A stretch of 64,000 bases of DNA from Paraburkholderia metrosideri (GTDB lineage: Bacteria > Pseudomonadota > Gammaproteobacteria > Burkholderiales > Burkholderiaceae), in contig NZ_CAJHCP010000015.1 of the NCBI RefSeq assembly GCF_904848625.1, positions 120,990 to 184,989 on the forward strand, in the 5' to 3' direction. The notes below the pieces were generated by a model. That model did no database searches and was not told where the DNA came from. It saw only the letters and a list, made by a program, of their open reading frames with translations. The translations under genes and the position numbers were made by a program. Below are positions 26,086 to 35,571 of the stretch, piece by piece. How positions within the stretch are numbered: position 1 is the first letter of the stretch; every line of letters begins with the position of its first letter.

Positions 26086-27168
26086 TCACGGCGCGAACGA
26101 CAGAAACAGATACGCGGCGAACAGCGACAGATGCACCGCGCCTTGCAGAATCGTGGTGCGCCCGGTGCTCAACGTGAGCGTGCCGACCACCAGCGTCAGC
26201 ATGAGCAGCACGGTTTCCTTGCCGTTGATACCTAGTACGAGCGGCTGACCGGTGTACAGAAACACGCCGGCCACGGTCGGAATGGTCAGCCCGATACTGG
26301 CCAGCGCCGACCCCAGCGCGAGATTCAGGCTGTTCTGCAGGCGGTCGGCCCGCGCCGCGCGCACGGCGGCGAGTCCTTCGGGCAACAGGACCAGCGCCGC
26401 GATGATGATCCCGACCACGGCGGGCGGCGCGCCCGCATTCTGAACCGCAGTTTCGACGACCGGCGACAACACCTTCGCGAGCAACACCACGGCGACCAGA
26501 CACACCAGCAGCAGACCGCCGGCCGCGAGCGCGAGACCGGCGCTGGGCGGCTCCGCATGCACGTTTTCGTCGGGCGTACCGGCCAGAAAATAATCGCGAT
26601 GGCGCACGGTCTGCACGAACACGAATACGCCATACAGCACCAGTGACGACACGCCGGCGAACGCCAGTTGCGACGACGACAGAATCGGGCCAACGCTGGT
26701 CGTCGTGTAGTTCGGCATGACCAGCGTCAAGACGGACAGCGACGCGAGCACAGCCAGCGCCGCCGCCGCACCACGGCTCTGAAAGTCCTGCTCCAGATGG
26801 CGGATACCACCCATCAGTAAGCAAAGACCGACGATCCCGTTACAGACGATCATGACCGCCGCGAAGACGGTGTCGCGCGCGAGACCGGCCTTTTCCGGGC
26901 CGGAAGTCAGCATGACGGACACGATCAACGCAACCTCGATCACGGTGACGGCCACCGCGAGCACCAGCGTGCCGAACGGCTCGCCGACGCGATGCGCGAC
27001 CACTTCGGCGTGATGAACCGCGGTGAAGACCGCGCCGCACAGCGCAAGGCCGACCAGCACCAGCAGCAATGCGCCGCTTGGCATTGCATGCGCCGCGCCG
27101 AGCACGATCCATGCAGCGAACGGCATGACGAGGGTCCAGCGGGGCAAAATGGCCGTGGGCTTGCTCAT
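26086..27168 (-). CDS. ChaA-like Ca2+/H+ antiporter (CaCA superfamily)
   Basis: This 360-residue inner-membrane protein has about eleven helices and two alpha-repeats. The first holds VTVIEVALIVSVML with a membrane Glu, the second LLPEGLAAVRAARADRLQNS followed by LALGSALASIGLTIP. The acidic residues at the repeats bind the cation in CaCA exchangers. ChaA exports Ca2+ or Na+ in exchange for protons and helps at alkaline pH. ATG 27168 has AGGAAGG upstream with good spacing, so the longer open frame is rejected. It is monocistronic. Confidence 0.88.
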   Translation of the reverse strand: MSKPTAILPRWTLVMPFAAWIVLGAAHAMPSGALLLVLVGLALCGAVFTAVHHAEVVAHRVGEPFGTLVLAVAVTVIEVALIVSVMLTSGPEKAGLARDTVFAAVMIVCNGIVGLCLLMGGIRHLEQDFQSRGAAAALAVLASLSVLTLVMPNYTTTSVGPILSSSQLAFAGVSSLVLYGVFVFVQTVRHRDYFLAGTPDENVHAEPPSAGLALAAGGLLLVCLVAVVLLAKVLSPVVETAVQNAGAPPAVVGIIIAALVLLPEGLAAVRAARADRLQNSLNLALGSALASIGLTIPTVAGVFLYTGQPLVLGINGKETVLLMLTLVVGTLTLSTGRTTILQGAVHLSLFAAYLFLSFAP

Positions 27169-27562
27169 TCGGACCTTCCTTTTATAAGCCGGTTCTGGAC
27201 TGGAACAGACGTGCGCTGCTTGCACGTAAATCAGGAAAAATGTTAAACCGATGTGTCAGAATCACGGTCTAACTTATTAAATTATAAAGGATAATTTTTA
27301 TCGGACGAGGTTTTGTCGCGTGATGGGGCGTCATCAGCGGGAATCCGTCATTATGCCGCCCGAATTTGATTGCGCAGGCTGCCAGACGGCGATGATTTCT
27401 TTAAGCAAAAGGATTGCGCAGAACGACGCAACGTGCGGCGAGGGGAATGCTGAATCCGGCGCGAGCGCGCCGCCGCGAAACCTGAAAATTTGAAGCCGGG
27501 CGCCAACGTCGTACCGCAAAGACACCGGCGCCCGCGTATTACTCTACATCCAGACTAGCGGC
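27169..27562. other. Non-coding region with AT-rich patch
   Basis: The 394 nt hold an unusually AT-rich stretch at about 27270-27300, upstream of the antiporter on its strand, where a promoter or UP-like element would lie. No gene is visible. Confidence 0.4.
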
Positions 27563-27916
27563 TTATTGGCCTTCAGCACGGATCGTCAGCGCGTTCTTGA
27601 CCGAAGTCACGCCAGCGACGCCTTGCGCTGCTTGCGTAGCGATATCGACCATTTCCTGTTGCGGCACCGAACCTTGCAGCGTCACGTCACCACCACGCGC
27701 GCGCACGGTGATGTTCGATACGCTCAGGCCCTTCGTCTTTGCCAGTGCGCTGCGGACCTTGCGGCTCAGCGAGCGGTTAGCTGCCCGGGTCTGCTTGGCA
27801 GTCGGCGCTGCCGACGCGGCCGCGGGAGCTGCATCGCTCGCTTGTGCGTAGGCATTGATGGACGCCAGAACGATCAGCGCGCCACCGATCATCTTGATTG
27901 CCGGGAATGCTTTCAT
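27563..27916 (-). CDS. BON-domain periplasmic protein
   Basis: The 117-residue product has a signal peptide ending near NAYAQA, an Ala-rich linker and one BON domain at about 50-115. The family pattern is clear: KVRSALAKTKGLSVSNITV, a RGGDVTLQGSV beta hairpin, then VAGVTSVKNAL. BON proteins such as OsmY are periplasmic and linked to envelope or osmotic stress, probably binding membranes. ATG 27916 has GGAG upstream. It stands alone. Confidence 0.88.
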   Translation of the reverse strand: MKAFPAIKMIGGALIVLASINAYAQASDAAPAAASAAPTAKQTRAANRSLSRKVRSALAKTKGLSVSNITVRARGGDVTLQGSVPQQEMVDIATQAAQGVAGVTSVKNALTIRAEGQ

Positions 27917-28373
27917 TCAACTTTCTCCTATTGTCATTAAGTATGCAGTCCCCAGGTGGGGACGATTTGCTACACCAACGGGTAAATCGGAATTAAATCT
28001 GAATGGAACGTGCCGCGAGTCGTACTGAAGCTTTCAAAACTGTAGGCAATTTGGGCACGCCGAAGCGTGCACGAGCCGACAGAGCCTGTGCAACTGGCTG
28101 GAGCCACACGATACCGCAATTAGTGCCATGTTGAATGCTACGCTGTGCCGAAATGAGGCTTTGCTACAACGAATGGGCCGATGAAGGCAGCCCGATGGCG
28201 TCGTAGCGCTGGATCAGGGAATTGTTTTATTCCGGAGTTGCGTGGTTTGTGCATTCGTTTCATTCACGGTTTATTGCGTGCGAGTCGCGAAGTTCTCACT
28301 ATTTGCATAATCGCATCTGGTGATTTTCATAAATGATGGGGCAACGCGTTTTAGCGAGACAAGGATTGGGCGC
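27917..28373. other. Divergent non-coding region
   Basis: The 457-nt gap contains a small perfect hairpin at 28055-28070 (GCACGC, CGAA loop, GCGTGC) of unknown role. A GGAATAAA octamer on the minus strand at about 28224-28231 lacks the second promoter box described at 36 kb. Confidence 0.45.
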
Positions 28374-29015
28374 ATGCGAAAAGAATTACTCCCGATTCGC
28401 CGCTTGCGGCGGAGCGATCTCCCTGTCGACACCATTGCGCTGGCGCGTTTCATGATCGGCAAATACCTGGTTCACGACCTGCCCGAAGGGCGCATGAGTG
28501 GCCGGATTGTCGAGACCGAGGCTTATCCACTGGGCGATTCGACCAGTCACGCGTTCATCGGACGGCGTCCGCATAACGGTTCGATGTTTCTCGCGCCGGG
28601 CCACGCTTATGTGCGACTTACGTACGGACTGTCGTACATGTTGAACATGTCCGCCGAAGCGGAGGAGGTCGGCGCCGGTATCCTGTTTCGCGCGATCGAA
28701 CCGCTCGAAGGTCTTCCGTTGATGGAGGCGCGGCGTCCCGGCGTGCCGCTGCGCGATCTCGCGCGAGGCCCCGGCCGGCTCACGATGGCGCTCGGCATCG
28801 GACCGTTATTCGACGGGTGGGATCTGTGCGCGGGACGTGATTTATGGATCGGCGTAATGGAGATAGGGGATACGCCAATTGGCGTGACGACGCGAATCGG
28901 CTTATCGCGCGAAATGCATTTGCCTTTGCGATTTTTTGAACCGGGAAGCGGTTTTGTCAGTGGGCCACGCAAACTACTCGTCAGCCCGAATTTCACGCCA
29001 CATTCTGGTGCATAG
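28374..29015 (+). CDS. DNA-3-methyladenine glycosylase, AAG/MPG family
   Basis: The 213-residue protein is a monofunctional base-excision glycosylase that removes alkylated purines. Family blocks occur in order: ARFMIGKYLV, RIVETEAYPLGDSTSHAF with the catalytic Glu in ETEAY, MFLAPGHAYVRLTYGLSYMLN, ILFRAIEPLEG and RGPGRLTMALGI. The length is typical. A few positions drift from consensus, for example GDSTSH where DDPASH is usual, but the active-site Glu and Tyr are kept. ATG 28374 is used; the upstream in-frame extension lacks family similarity. Confidence 0.88.
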   Translation: MRKELLPIRRLRRSDLPVDTIALARFMIGKYLVHDLPEGRMSGRIVETEAYPLGDSTSHAFIGRRPHNGSMFLAPGHAYVRLTYGLSYMLNMSAEAEEVGAGILFRAIEPLEGLPLMEARRPGVPLRDLARGPGRLTMALGIGPLFDGWDLCAGRDLWIGVMEIGDTPIGVTTRIGLSREMHLPLRFFEPGSGFVSGPRKLLVSPNFTPHSGA

Positions 29016-29308
29016 CGGCGCGCGTAGATTCAACCAGGCATAAAGCGGGTTATGGAAAATGCCACTCACATCAGACGTATTTTTGAAACGTCAGACACAT
29101 CAGATTTCGTTTCCGACAATTATTACGGCATAGCCCAATCATGGGGCATTGAATGCGGTAAATTCTTTAGAATCCTTGCGGTTTCAGCAATTATCTATCT
29201 CTAAATCAAGGGTTTTCCCTCGTCAATCTGGTGACTAGACTCAAACCACTCGCTTCTCACGGGTGTGACAAGCGACGCAAATAAAACCAGATCTGGAGGT
29301 AAGTCATC

Positions 29309-29653
29309 ATGAAATCGCTTATCAAGGCAGTCGCCATTGCAGCCGTTCTTGCAACCCCAGTCGCTTCATTTGCGCAGGCGAGTCAACAGCCCGCGACCCG
29401 TGCTGAAGTGAGAAGCGAATTGATCCAGTTGGAGCACGCGGGTTACAACCCGGCCACCGCCAACGACGCCACGTATCCTGCCGATGTTCAGGCTGCGGAA
29501 CATCGTGTCGAAGCACAGAACCCAGCGGTCGCGCAGACCCAGGAGCCGGTCGCCGATACCAGCGGCTATGGCGGCGCGATGAGCGGTTCGTCGCAATCCG
29601 GTGGCATGGTCGAGCCGTCGACGGGCATGAAGCCGATTTATTTCGGTAACTGA
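29309..29653 (+). CDS. DUF4148 small secreted protein
   Basis: This 114-residue protein has a signal peptide ending SFAQA and the DUF4148 core, TRAEVRSELIQLEHAGYNP followed by DATYPADVQAAE. The rest is low-complexity Gly/Ser/Gln sequence. DUF4148 proteins are abundant in Burkholderia relatives, periplasmic and without known function. ATG 29309 has GGAGG upstream. A second member of the family is encoded at 36578. Confidence 0.88.
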   Translation: MKSLIKAVAIAAVLATPVASFAQASQQPATRAEVRSELIQLEHAGYNPATANDATYPADVQAAEHRVEAQNPAVAQTQEPVADTSGYGGAMSGSSQSGGMVEPSTGMKPIYFGN

Positions 29654-30069
29654 ATTGGGGCGGCGTGGTTGTGTGAATGCGGCGGCTGGCGACGTGGTCT
29701 AGCCGCCAGTTGAATTCGCTCGAGGCACTCAAGCAGGCACGCGGGCGTTAATGCAGCCGCGTTCGTTTAACTCAAGCCATCCAGTCTCGTCCGCGAGAGG
29801 CGTTACCAATCAATCGTTTTAAATCGCGAAGGGTGCGGGACCACGCGTGGGTCACGCGCCCGACATCGCGAACGTATTCAGGCAGCGCGCTGGAAGACCG
29901 GAATCGAACGCCGTTTTCGCCGCTGTATCAGAGCTCAAGGAACCTCCGCTGCCGCAAGGTAGCTTTGCCCAACCTGTTGAAGGATTGGGCTTTTTTTACG
30001 TCGTTACGAGTCTGATAGAGCAACTCCGCGATGATCCGTGCAGCTGGAGCCACACCAGCAGTACGCGAC
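29654..30069. other. Non-coding region with a terminator and possible small RNA
   Basis: The 416-nt gap has no protein-like frame. The intrinsic terminator at 29967 lies more than 300 nt past the DUF4148 stop, so it may end a separate small transcript from about 29820-29997. No matching promoter was identified. Confidence 0.4.
29967..29997 (+). terminator. Intrinsic terminator with T7 tract
   Basis: GCCCAA pairs with TTGGGC, an inner CCT pairs with AGG past a one-base bulge, and seven T residues follow at 29991-29997. It is directed to the plus strand. Confidence 0.75.
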
Positions 30070-30513
30070 TCAGGGGCGCTCGCCGTGTATGTAGAACTCG
30101 AGTTGCTGAATAGTGAATTGCTGTTCGGCGATGATGTTCTTCACCAGATCGCCAATCGACACCATGCCGATCAGCCGGTCATTCTCGATCACCGGCAAGT
30201 GGCGCATGCGACGCTCGGTCATCAGCGCCATGCAGTCGTCGGTGGTCTGGTCGGGGCGCACGAAGCGCACCGCGCGGCTCATGATGTCACGTACCGGCGT
30301 TTCCTTCGATGAACGGTCCATCAGCACGACTTTGCGCGCATAGTCGCGCTCCGTAATGATTCCGGCGATGCTGTCGCCGTCTGTGACCACGAGTGCCCCG
30401 ATGCCTTTTTCGGCCATCAGCTTGATTGCGGCGTAGACGGAATCGTCGGCGCCGACCGTGAAGACGGTGGTGTTGTCCGGTTTCGTTTTAAGAAGCTGTG
30501 CAACGCTTGTCAT
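30070..30513 (-). CDS. CBS-domain protein
   Basis: The 147-residue soluble protein consists almost wholly of two CBS domains, about 15-70 and 78-135. The first contains IGALVVTDGDSIAGIITERDYARK, the second MRHLPVIENDRLIGMVSIGDLVK. Such stand-alone CBS pairs bind adenosyl nucleotides and act as energy or redox sensors for partner proteins. The partner is not evident from context. ATG 30513 is used because CGGAG lies seven nt upstream. Confidence 0.9.
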   Translation of the reverse strand: MTSVAQLLKTKPDNTTVFTVGADDSVYAAIKLMAEKGIGALVVTDGDSIAGIITERDYARKVVLMDRSSKETPVRDIMSRAVRFVRPDQTTDDCMALMTERRMRHLPVIENDRLIGMVSIGDLVKNIIAEQQFTIQQLEFYIHGERP

Positions 30514-30803
30514 GGAGCGCTCCGTTTCGCAGTGCAGCACGCCGAGGCGGCGCGCTGTCGAGAGGGAAAGGCCATTCCAGTATAGGCGTGACCCGTCGTC
30601 GAAGTAGTTCGGGAATACCTGTGGCGCGCTGAACGTTTAACTCGGGTAGCGGCGCGTTGACGGACCTATCGAACGCGCATTCGAGCGGTTTCGGACAGCC
30701 GCGATGGCACGCATTCAAGCCGCGCGCAGGGACATACAGGTGCATCGCGCCGATTAGCGGTAAACTCCCCAGTCCGTACCTTATCCCCGGTTTGATCGGG
30801 TTC

Positions 30804-31478
30804 ATGTCAGCAATACTGTCTAACGCCATGCTCACGTCTCACGATCCGTCGCCAGCAGCAGAGGGCACAACCAACGGCGAATGCGTCATTCTCGACGCTA
30901 CCGCCACGCTTCCTACGCGCTACGGCACATTTACCTCGTATGTGTTCCGTGTGTGCGAAAGCGGCGCCGAACATCTCGCGCTCGTGATGGGCGATGTCGC
31001 CAATCAGTCGTCGGTGCTCACGCGCCTGCATTCCGAGTGCCTGACCGGCGACGTGCTGGGCTCATATCGCTGCGATTGCGGCGAGCAACTCGATCTCGCG
31101 CTGCGCTATATCGCTGCCGAAGGGTGCGGTGTGCTGCTCTATCTGCGCGGCCATGAAGGGCGTGGCATCGGTCTGTCGAACAAGATTCGCGCCTATGCGT
31201 TACAGGAACAGGGCCGCGACACCGTCGAGGCCAATCTCGATCTCGGCCTGCCGGACGATTCACGTGAATACGATTCGGCCGCGGGCATTCTGCGCACGCT
31301 GAAGGTCACGTCGGTCCGACTGATGAGCAACAATCCGGAAAAGTTCGACACGTTGTCCAAGCACGGTATTCCAGTGTGCGAGCGCGTTGCGCTGGCGATT
31401 CCGATGCGTGAAGAGAACGAGCGCTATATCCGGACCAAGCAGCTGAAGTTTGGGCACTATTTCGACGAGAATGAATAA
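30804..31478 (+). CDS. ribA: GTP cyclohydrolase II
   Basis: The 224-residue enzyme converts GTP to the pyrimidine precursor of riboflavin, releasing formate and pyrophosphate. The zinc ligands are the three Cys of HSECLTGDVLGSYRCDCGEQ. The catalytic block LRGHEGRGIGL and the GTP-contact region with SNNPEKFD are present. It lacks an attached RibB domain, so it is the monofunctional form. ATG 30804 is chosen; ATG 30828 would remove eight residues. No FMN riboswitch is seen upstream, which suits a copy outside the main rib operon. Confidence 0.93.
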   Translation: MSAILSNAMLTSHDPSPAAEGTTNGECVILDATATLPTRYGTFTSYVFRVCESGAEHLALVMGDVANQSSVLTRLHSECLTGDVLGSYRCDCGEQLDLALRYIAAEGCGVLLYLRGHEGRGIGLSNKIRAYALQEQGRDTVEANLDLGLPDDSREYDSAAGILRTLKVTSVRLMSNNPEKFDTLSKHGIPVCERVALAIPMREENERYIRTKQLKFGHYFDENE

Positions 31479-31491
31479 CTGATACGCATGC

Positions 31492-31523
31492 GCCGGCCGT
31501 TGTTTTCGCAAACGACGGCCGGC
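31492..31523 (+). terminator. Long hairpin after ribA
   Basis: A 14-bp stem with a single G-U pair and TCGC loop (31492-31505 with 31510-31523) begins 13 nt after the ribA stop. The T-tract is poor, so termination may be partial. Confidence 0.6.
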
Positions 31524-31653
31524 GTTGTAGCGTCATATCCGGCGAGATATTGCCGGTGTTTGAGGCCACGCGCATATCGCGTTGTGTCGTGCAACGCAAA
31601 AACGACGCAAGAGCGACGCAAAACAACGCAACGTGACCAGCCTGCTCAGGCTG

Positions 31654-31875
31654 TCAGAACAGCCCGAAATCGTCGTTGCTCGAAGGAATCGCACTGAGCA
31701 GATCTTCCAGTGCGTGCCAGCCTATCCATCCCAGAAGAATTATCGATACCGCCAGCCAACGGTCAGCGCCAGAGTTCGCACGTACGTCTGCTCTAGGTGC
31801 CGTAGCGCTGTTGTCCGCGGTCCGTTCTGATTGCTTCGAGCCACGCAGTAGCAGGTATACAGCGCATGTTTGCAT
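31654..31875 (-). CDS. Small single-pass membrane protein
   Basis: This 73-residue product is not a family I know. It has a polar, charged N-terminal half, one hydrophobic helix at about 40-55 (WLAVSIILLGWIGWHAL) and an acidic tail ending SNDDFGLF. Coding is supported by an ideal ribosome site, AAGGAG seven nt before ATG 31875. Its small size and single helix suggest a membrane-complex accessory or regulatory peptide. It lies downstream of the NmrA-family gene on the same strand and may share its transcript. Confidence 0.7.
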   Translation of the reverse strand: MQTCAVYLLLRGSKQSERTADNSATAPRADVRANSGADRWLAVSIILLGWIGWHALEDLLSAIPSSNDDFGLF

Positions 31876-31916
31876 GATGAGTCTCCTTGGCGAGCATCGC
31901 TTGGCGAACCGCGGTA

Positions 31917-32819
31917 TTACCTGCCAGCCGTCGTCGTCGCCGCCTGCGGCACAAGCGTCGCGAATACTTGCGCTAACGTCGTAGCGCCAAAGCGCCGTTC
32001 GCCGATACCGGCTTCGACGTCGATACGACCGGCGTTGTGCGCGTCATACAGATCGGCGATCAGACACGCGTGAGGTTCGCTGAGTCCTCCGTTCCGAAGC
32101 ACGTTGGTCCAGTCACCGCGCGGTAGTTCAAGTGCCGCGACGGCGCGCCCCGACAACTCGCTGATCGTGCGTGCTACATCCAGTGCGCTGATGCGCGTGT
32201 CGCTCTCGATACTCACGATGCGCGGCGCGCCCTGCGAAGCTCGGGCATCGACCAGCAATCCCGCTGCGACCAAGCCCACATCCTGTGCCGCAACCGTCGG
32301 AAACCGCTTATCCAACGGATGATGCAGGCTCGGCAGCATGCCTTTGGCCAGCGCCATCGGCAGTACGCGGGCCCAGTTGTGCATGTGTTCGGCGGAGCGT
32401 AGAAATGTCAACGGCGCGTCGACGGTGCGCAACTGTGTTTCCAGATAATTAAACAGCGTCGTGATACCCGTGCCGCTCACATGTTCTGCGCCATAATCGG
32501 AGAGCGCGAGGACCTGTCCCGGCGGAGCCGCGCGTAACGCCGTGACGCTTGCGTCGATCATGTGCCGCATCGCAGCCGCAGGATCGGCGTGATGATGCGG
32601 GAGTGGACACAGTATCTGCACGGCACGCGCACCGGCAATGGCATGCGCGACCGATTCCGCATCGAACAGATCGACCACGATCGTTTCGCAACCGATTTCC
32701 TCGAGCGCTCTGCGTTGCGTTTCGTGACGAACCGCCGCGCGCACATGGTTTCCCGCGCGGCGCAAAGCCGTCGCGGTGGCTCGCCCCACATTTCCCGCTG
32801 CACCAAGAATCACGTACAC
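31917..32819 (-). CDS. NmrA-family NAD(P)-binding protein
   Basis: The 300-residue protein is an atypical short-chain dehydrogenase of the NmrA/quinone oxidoreductase group. The N-terminal VYVILGAAGNVGRATATALRRAG is a Rossmann dinucleotide site of the GxxGxxG type. The start is placed at GTG 32819, because AAGGAG lies six nt upstream and translation then begins right at the first beta strand. An ATG 12 codons upstream has no ribosome site. It is divergent from an AraC regulator that probably controls it. Substrate unknown. Confidence 0.85.
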   Translation of the reverse strand: MYVILGAAGNVGRATATALRRAGNHVRAAVRHETQRRALEEIGCETIVVDLFDAESVAHAIAGARAVQILCPLPHHHADPAAAMRHMIDASVTALRAAPPGQVLALSDYGAEHVSGTGITTLFNYLETQLRTVDAPLTFLRSAEHMHNWARVLPMALAKGMLPSLHHPLDKRFPTVAAQDVGLVAAGLLVDARASQGAPRIVSIESDTRISALDVARTISELSGRAVAALELPRGDWTNVLRNGGLSEPHACLIADLYDAHNAGRIDVEAGIGERRFGATTLAQVFATLVPQAATTTAGR

Positions 32820-33053
32820 GTTTAGCTCCTTCGACGATGACTGGCATGACGTCATCTTAGGAACAGGGCGATAAAGAAACGCGCAGGTAAAGATCGCCCT
32901 GCGCAGATTCGGATGATTGTCTTTGTCGCGACACGGCAAGCGTGCATCGCGTTATCTCGTAGCACCCGGCACAGCCAGTAAAAACGCAGCACAATAGACG
33001 CACCAGACGCACGCGATACCCGTCCACCCTGCCGCCCTCCACGAGGTAAGCCG

Positions 33054-33971
33054 ATGAACGCCGTGACTCCTTTACTGCAACCGCACAGCGGCGCCCGCGT
33101 CACGGTGCGCTCAAGCAAAACGCTCGGATGGCAGGGCTTTGGTGCGGAACTGGTTCACGTCTCGGCGGGATTGCACCGGATGCCGGCGTTCAAACATCAC
33201 CGGGTAGGCGTGCATGTCGGTGCGCCGGTCAGGGCGCGCTGCCTGTGCAACGAGCGCCGTCATTCTCGGCTTCAGGCGCACGGCGACGCCGACGTGATCC
33301 CGGCGGGACTCGACGGCCAGTGGAGCGATGAAGCGTCGTGCACGATTTTCAGCGTGTGGATCGGTGAAGATTTTGCTCAGCAGACTATCGCGCAACTCGA
33401 GTTGAATTCCGCCGATGCGCAACTCCGTCCGCAGTTCCAGATGCGCGATCCGCGTTTTCAGCATCTCGCGTGGGCGTTGCATGCCGAACTCGAAGCCGAC
33501 GATGCGTCCGATCCGCTTTACGCCGAAAGTCTATGCACGGCGATGGTCGTGCGGCTGATTGGCGGCGCACCCGCACTGGAGAACAGCCGTCGCACGTTGG
33601 CCGCGAAAACGGCTGCACGGGTACTCGAATTTATCGAAGCGCATCTGGACCAGCGTCTCACGTTGAGTGAACTGGCCGCGCTGGCCGACTTGAGCGTGCC
33701 GCATTTCAAGGTGTTGTTCCGCGAGACGCTTGGCATGCCGGTGCATCGGTATGTAGTGCAGCGAAGGGTAGAGCGCGCAAAATCCCTGTTGTTGCAAGGC
33801 CGACTCAACACGAGCCAGATTGCACTGGAAGCGGGCTTTGCGCATCAAAGCCACATGGCCCACTGGATGGGGCGCTTGCTTGGCGTCACGCCGCGCGAGT
33901 TGCGTTTCATGCATTCAGGCGACGCGCCGCACGATGCATCGCCTGATAACGACACAGACTTCAGGCGCTAA
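33054..33971 (+). CDS. AraC-family transcriptional regulator
   Basis: The 305-residue product has an N-terminal effector region and a C-terminal AraC DNA-binding domain at about 188-290. Both helix-turn-helix units are visible: LTLSELAALADLSVPHFKVLFRE, then NTSQIALEAGFAHQSHMAHWM followed by LGVTPRELR. The N-terminal half is Cys/His rich around 60-75. It is divergent from the NmrA gene across about 234 nt and likely regulates it. Confidence 0.9.
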   Translation: MNAVTPLLQPHSGARVTVRSSKTLGWQGFGAELVHVSAGLHRMPAFKHHRVGVHVGAPVRARCLCNERRHSRLQAHGDADVIPAGLDGQWSDEASCTIFSVWIGEDFAQQTIAQLELNSADAQLRPQFQMRDPRFQHLAWALHAELEADDASDPLYAESLCTAMVVRLIGGAPALENSRRTLAAKTAARVLEFIEAHLDQRLTLSELAALADLSVPHFKVLFRETLGMPVHRYVVQRRVERAKSLLLQGRLNTSQIALEAGFAHQSHMAHWMGRLLGVTPRELRFMHSGDAPHDASPDNDTDFRR

Positions 33972-34026
33972 TAAAGGCGCGCGCCAGGCGCCGCGCGCCC
34001 ACGCAGGCACCGCAGCGTAGCGGCTA

Positions 34027-34872
34027 TCAACCCGGCGCGGCCCCCGTCAACTGCGAATAAACATCATGCGCGAGTTGCAGCAGTTGCTTGCGGTCGATCC
34101 CGCCTGATACCGCATACCCGAAGTCCCCGTCGATCCAGTAAAACACGTTCACCGGACCATCCTGATACAGCTTGAACGCCGTCGTATTCGAGTTCACCTG
34201 ACGACGCGAGATGCACAGCGTGACGCGCTCGCCGCTCGGCCCGCGATACATGAACTGCGCGGTCGGTCCATCTGCACCCGGCAGCAAACGGCCCCCGGAC
34301 AGATTGAAGCCGCTCTTCGACAGCACCGGCGGATGCACATGCGTGCCGAGCTTGTCCGCGAGCCATTGCACGAAATCCTGTTCCTGGTCGTCAGCGCTCA
34401 GCGTGCTCGGACGCTCGACCGACGGCATATACACGACGTGTGCGACCGCCGCCTGGCGCGCGAACAATTCGGCGCTATCGGCGCTAACGGGCCGCGTATT
34501 CGAGCTCTGATGAAGCCCGCCCGCAACCGGCGCGATCACATCTTGCCCCATATGCGTGCCCACGCCGATCCCGATCCCCATCACCAGCGCGGCGGCCATG
34601 CCGGCAAACTGCGGCCAGTTAGCGGCGATCCGCCAACGGCGCGGCGCCGATGGCGCGGGCGTCTGCAAACGCTTCGGCACCGGTTCGTTCAGTACACGGT
34701 CATAGCGCTCGTGAAACATGTTGTTCAGCGAAAAAAAGTCGCTGACACGCGCGGCCATCTCGGGGTTCTGTTCGAGCGCGCGTTCCACGTCGGCACGGCG
34801 TTCGTCGGACAGCGTGCCGTCCACGTACGCGTGCAGATCTTCTTCGCCGATCGGCGTATGTTGGTCGCTCAT
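34027..34872 (-). CDS. Anti-sigma factor, transmembrane (partner A)
   Basis: The 281-residue product begins with a short cytosolic domain containing EEDLHAYVDGTLSDERRADVE, typical of anti-sigma factors that clamp an ECF sigma. One membrane helix lies at about 85-110 (FAGMAAALVMGIGIGVG), and a periplasmic domain of some 165 residues may sense stress. There is no HxxxCxxC zinc motif. It overlaps the sigma gene by four bases (ATGA), the usual coupling of cognate pairs. Confidence 0.88.
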   Translation of the reverse strand: MSDQHTPIGEEDLHAYVDGTLSDERRADVERALEQNPEMAARVSDFFSLNNMFHERYDRVLNEPVPKRLQTPAPSAPRRWRIAANWPQFAGMAAALVMGIGIGVGTHMGQDVIAPVAGGLHQSSNTRPVSADSAELFARQAAVAHVVYMPSVERPSTLSADDQEQDFVQWLADKLGTHVHPPVLSKSGFNLSGGRLLPGADGPTAQFMYRGPSGERVTLCISRRQVNSNTTAFKLYQDGPVNVFYWIDGDFGYAVSGGIDRKQLLQLAHDVYSQLTGAAPG

Positions 34873-35387
34873 CGCACCACCTGTAATTTCGCACCGGGCT
34901 GCGCGCCCGCCATCAATGCCCGAAGCCGCTCGCGTCCGCGGGAAAGCCGCGACATCACCGTGCCGATCGGGATGTTCAGCGCGAGCGCTACGTCGGCGTA
35001 ACTCATTTCTTCGAGACCCACCAGCAGCACCACTTCACGCTGTTCCATCGGCAGACGCTGCAACGCGTAGTCGAGGTCGCGCATTTCCAGTGAGCGCGTC
35101 TGATCGGACGGCACGGCGAATTCGCTTTCGGCGACGCTGTCGTCGTCGACCGCGACGTGGACTGCGCGCGTCGACGCCTTGCGTGCCTGATTGGCGAAGA
35201 CGTTGTGCATGATCGTGAACAGCCACGCGCGCAGGTCGGTGCCGGGCTGAAACATGCCGGTGCGGCCGAGCGCGCGTTCGAGCGTGTCCTGCACCAGATC
35301 GTCGGCGAGATCGCGATTGTTGATCAACGCTCGTGCATAGCGCCGCAAGCGCGGCACGTGTTCCATCAACTCGTCACGGACATCCAT
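34869..35387 (-). CDS. ECF-type RNA polymerase sigma factor
   Basis: The 172-residue sigma factor has region 2 at about 10-75 (RRYARALINNRDLADDLVQDTLERAL, then LRAWLFTIMHNVF) and region 4 at about 110-160 (LPMEQREVVLLVGLEEMSYADVA, IPIGTVMSRLSRGRERL). It should direct a small regulon when released from its anti-sigma factor. Upstream it has a GGAATAAA/GTTC element shared with neighbouring genes, so it is probably autoregulated. A second anti-sigma-like gene lies just upstream. Confidence 0.93.
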   Translation of the reverse strand: MDVRDELMEHVPRLRRYARALINNRDLADDLVQDTLERALGRTGMFQPGTDLRAWLFTIMHNVFANQARKASTRAVHVAVDDDSVAESEFAVPSDQTRSLEMRDLDYALQRLPMEQREVVLLVGLEEMSYADVALALNIPIGTVMSRLSRGRERLRALMAGAQPGAKLQVVR

Positions 35388-35499
35388 TTTTCATCCCGAT
35401 CGAGGGGCTTTGCGCGGGCATGAAGCCGCTGGCCACCCAGAAGATTGTCCGCGCGGCAACCGAGGCTGGCGGACGCATTGCAACTGCGACTGAAACTGC

Positions 35500-35525
35500 G
35501 AACACGCGTGCGCGCATTTTATTCC
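35500..35525 (-). promoter_or_regulatory. Putative ECF promoter upstream of the sigma gene
   Basis: On the minus strand GGAATAAA (35525-35518) is followed after 14 nt by GTTC (35503-35500). The layout matches ECF promoters with a GGAA-type -35 and GTT-type -10. The spacer is one base shorter than in the other three copies. Confidence 0.65.
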
Positions 35526-35571
35526 CCCGGTCTGATGGAAGCCGCGAACAATCGCCAACTGCCGTTTGATT

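Noticed and set aside
28224..28231. GGAATAAA octamer on the minus strand upstream of the BON gene
   Set aside because: The sequence 15 nt downstream is AGCG, not GTT, so it is not counted as an ECF promoter.
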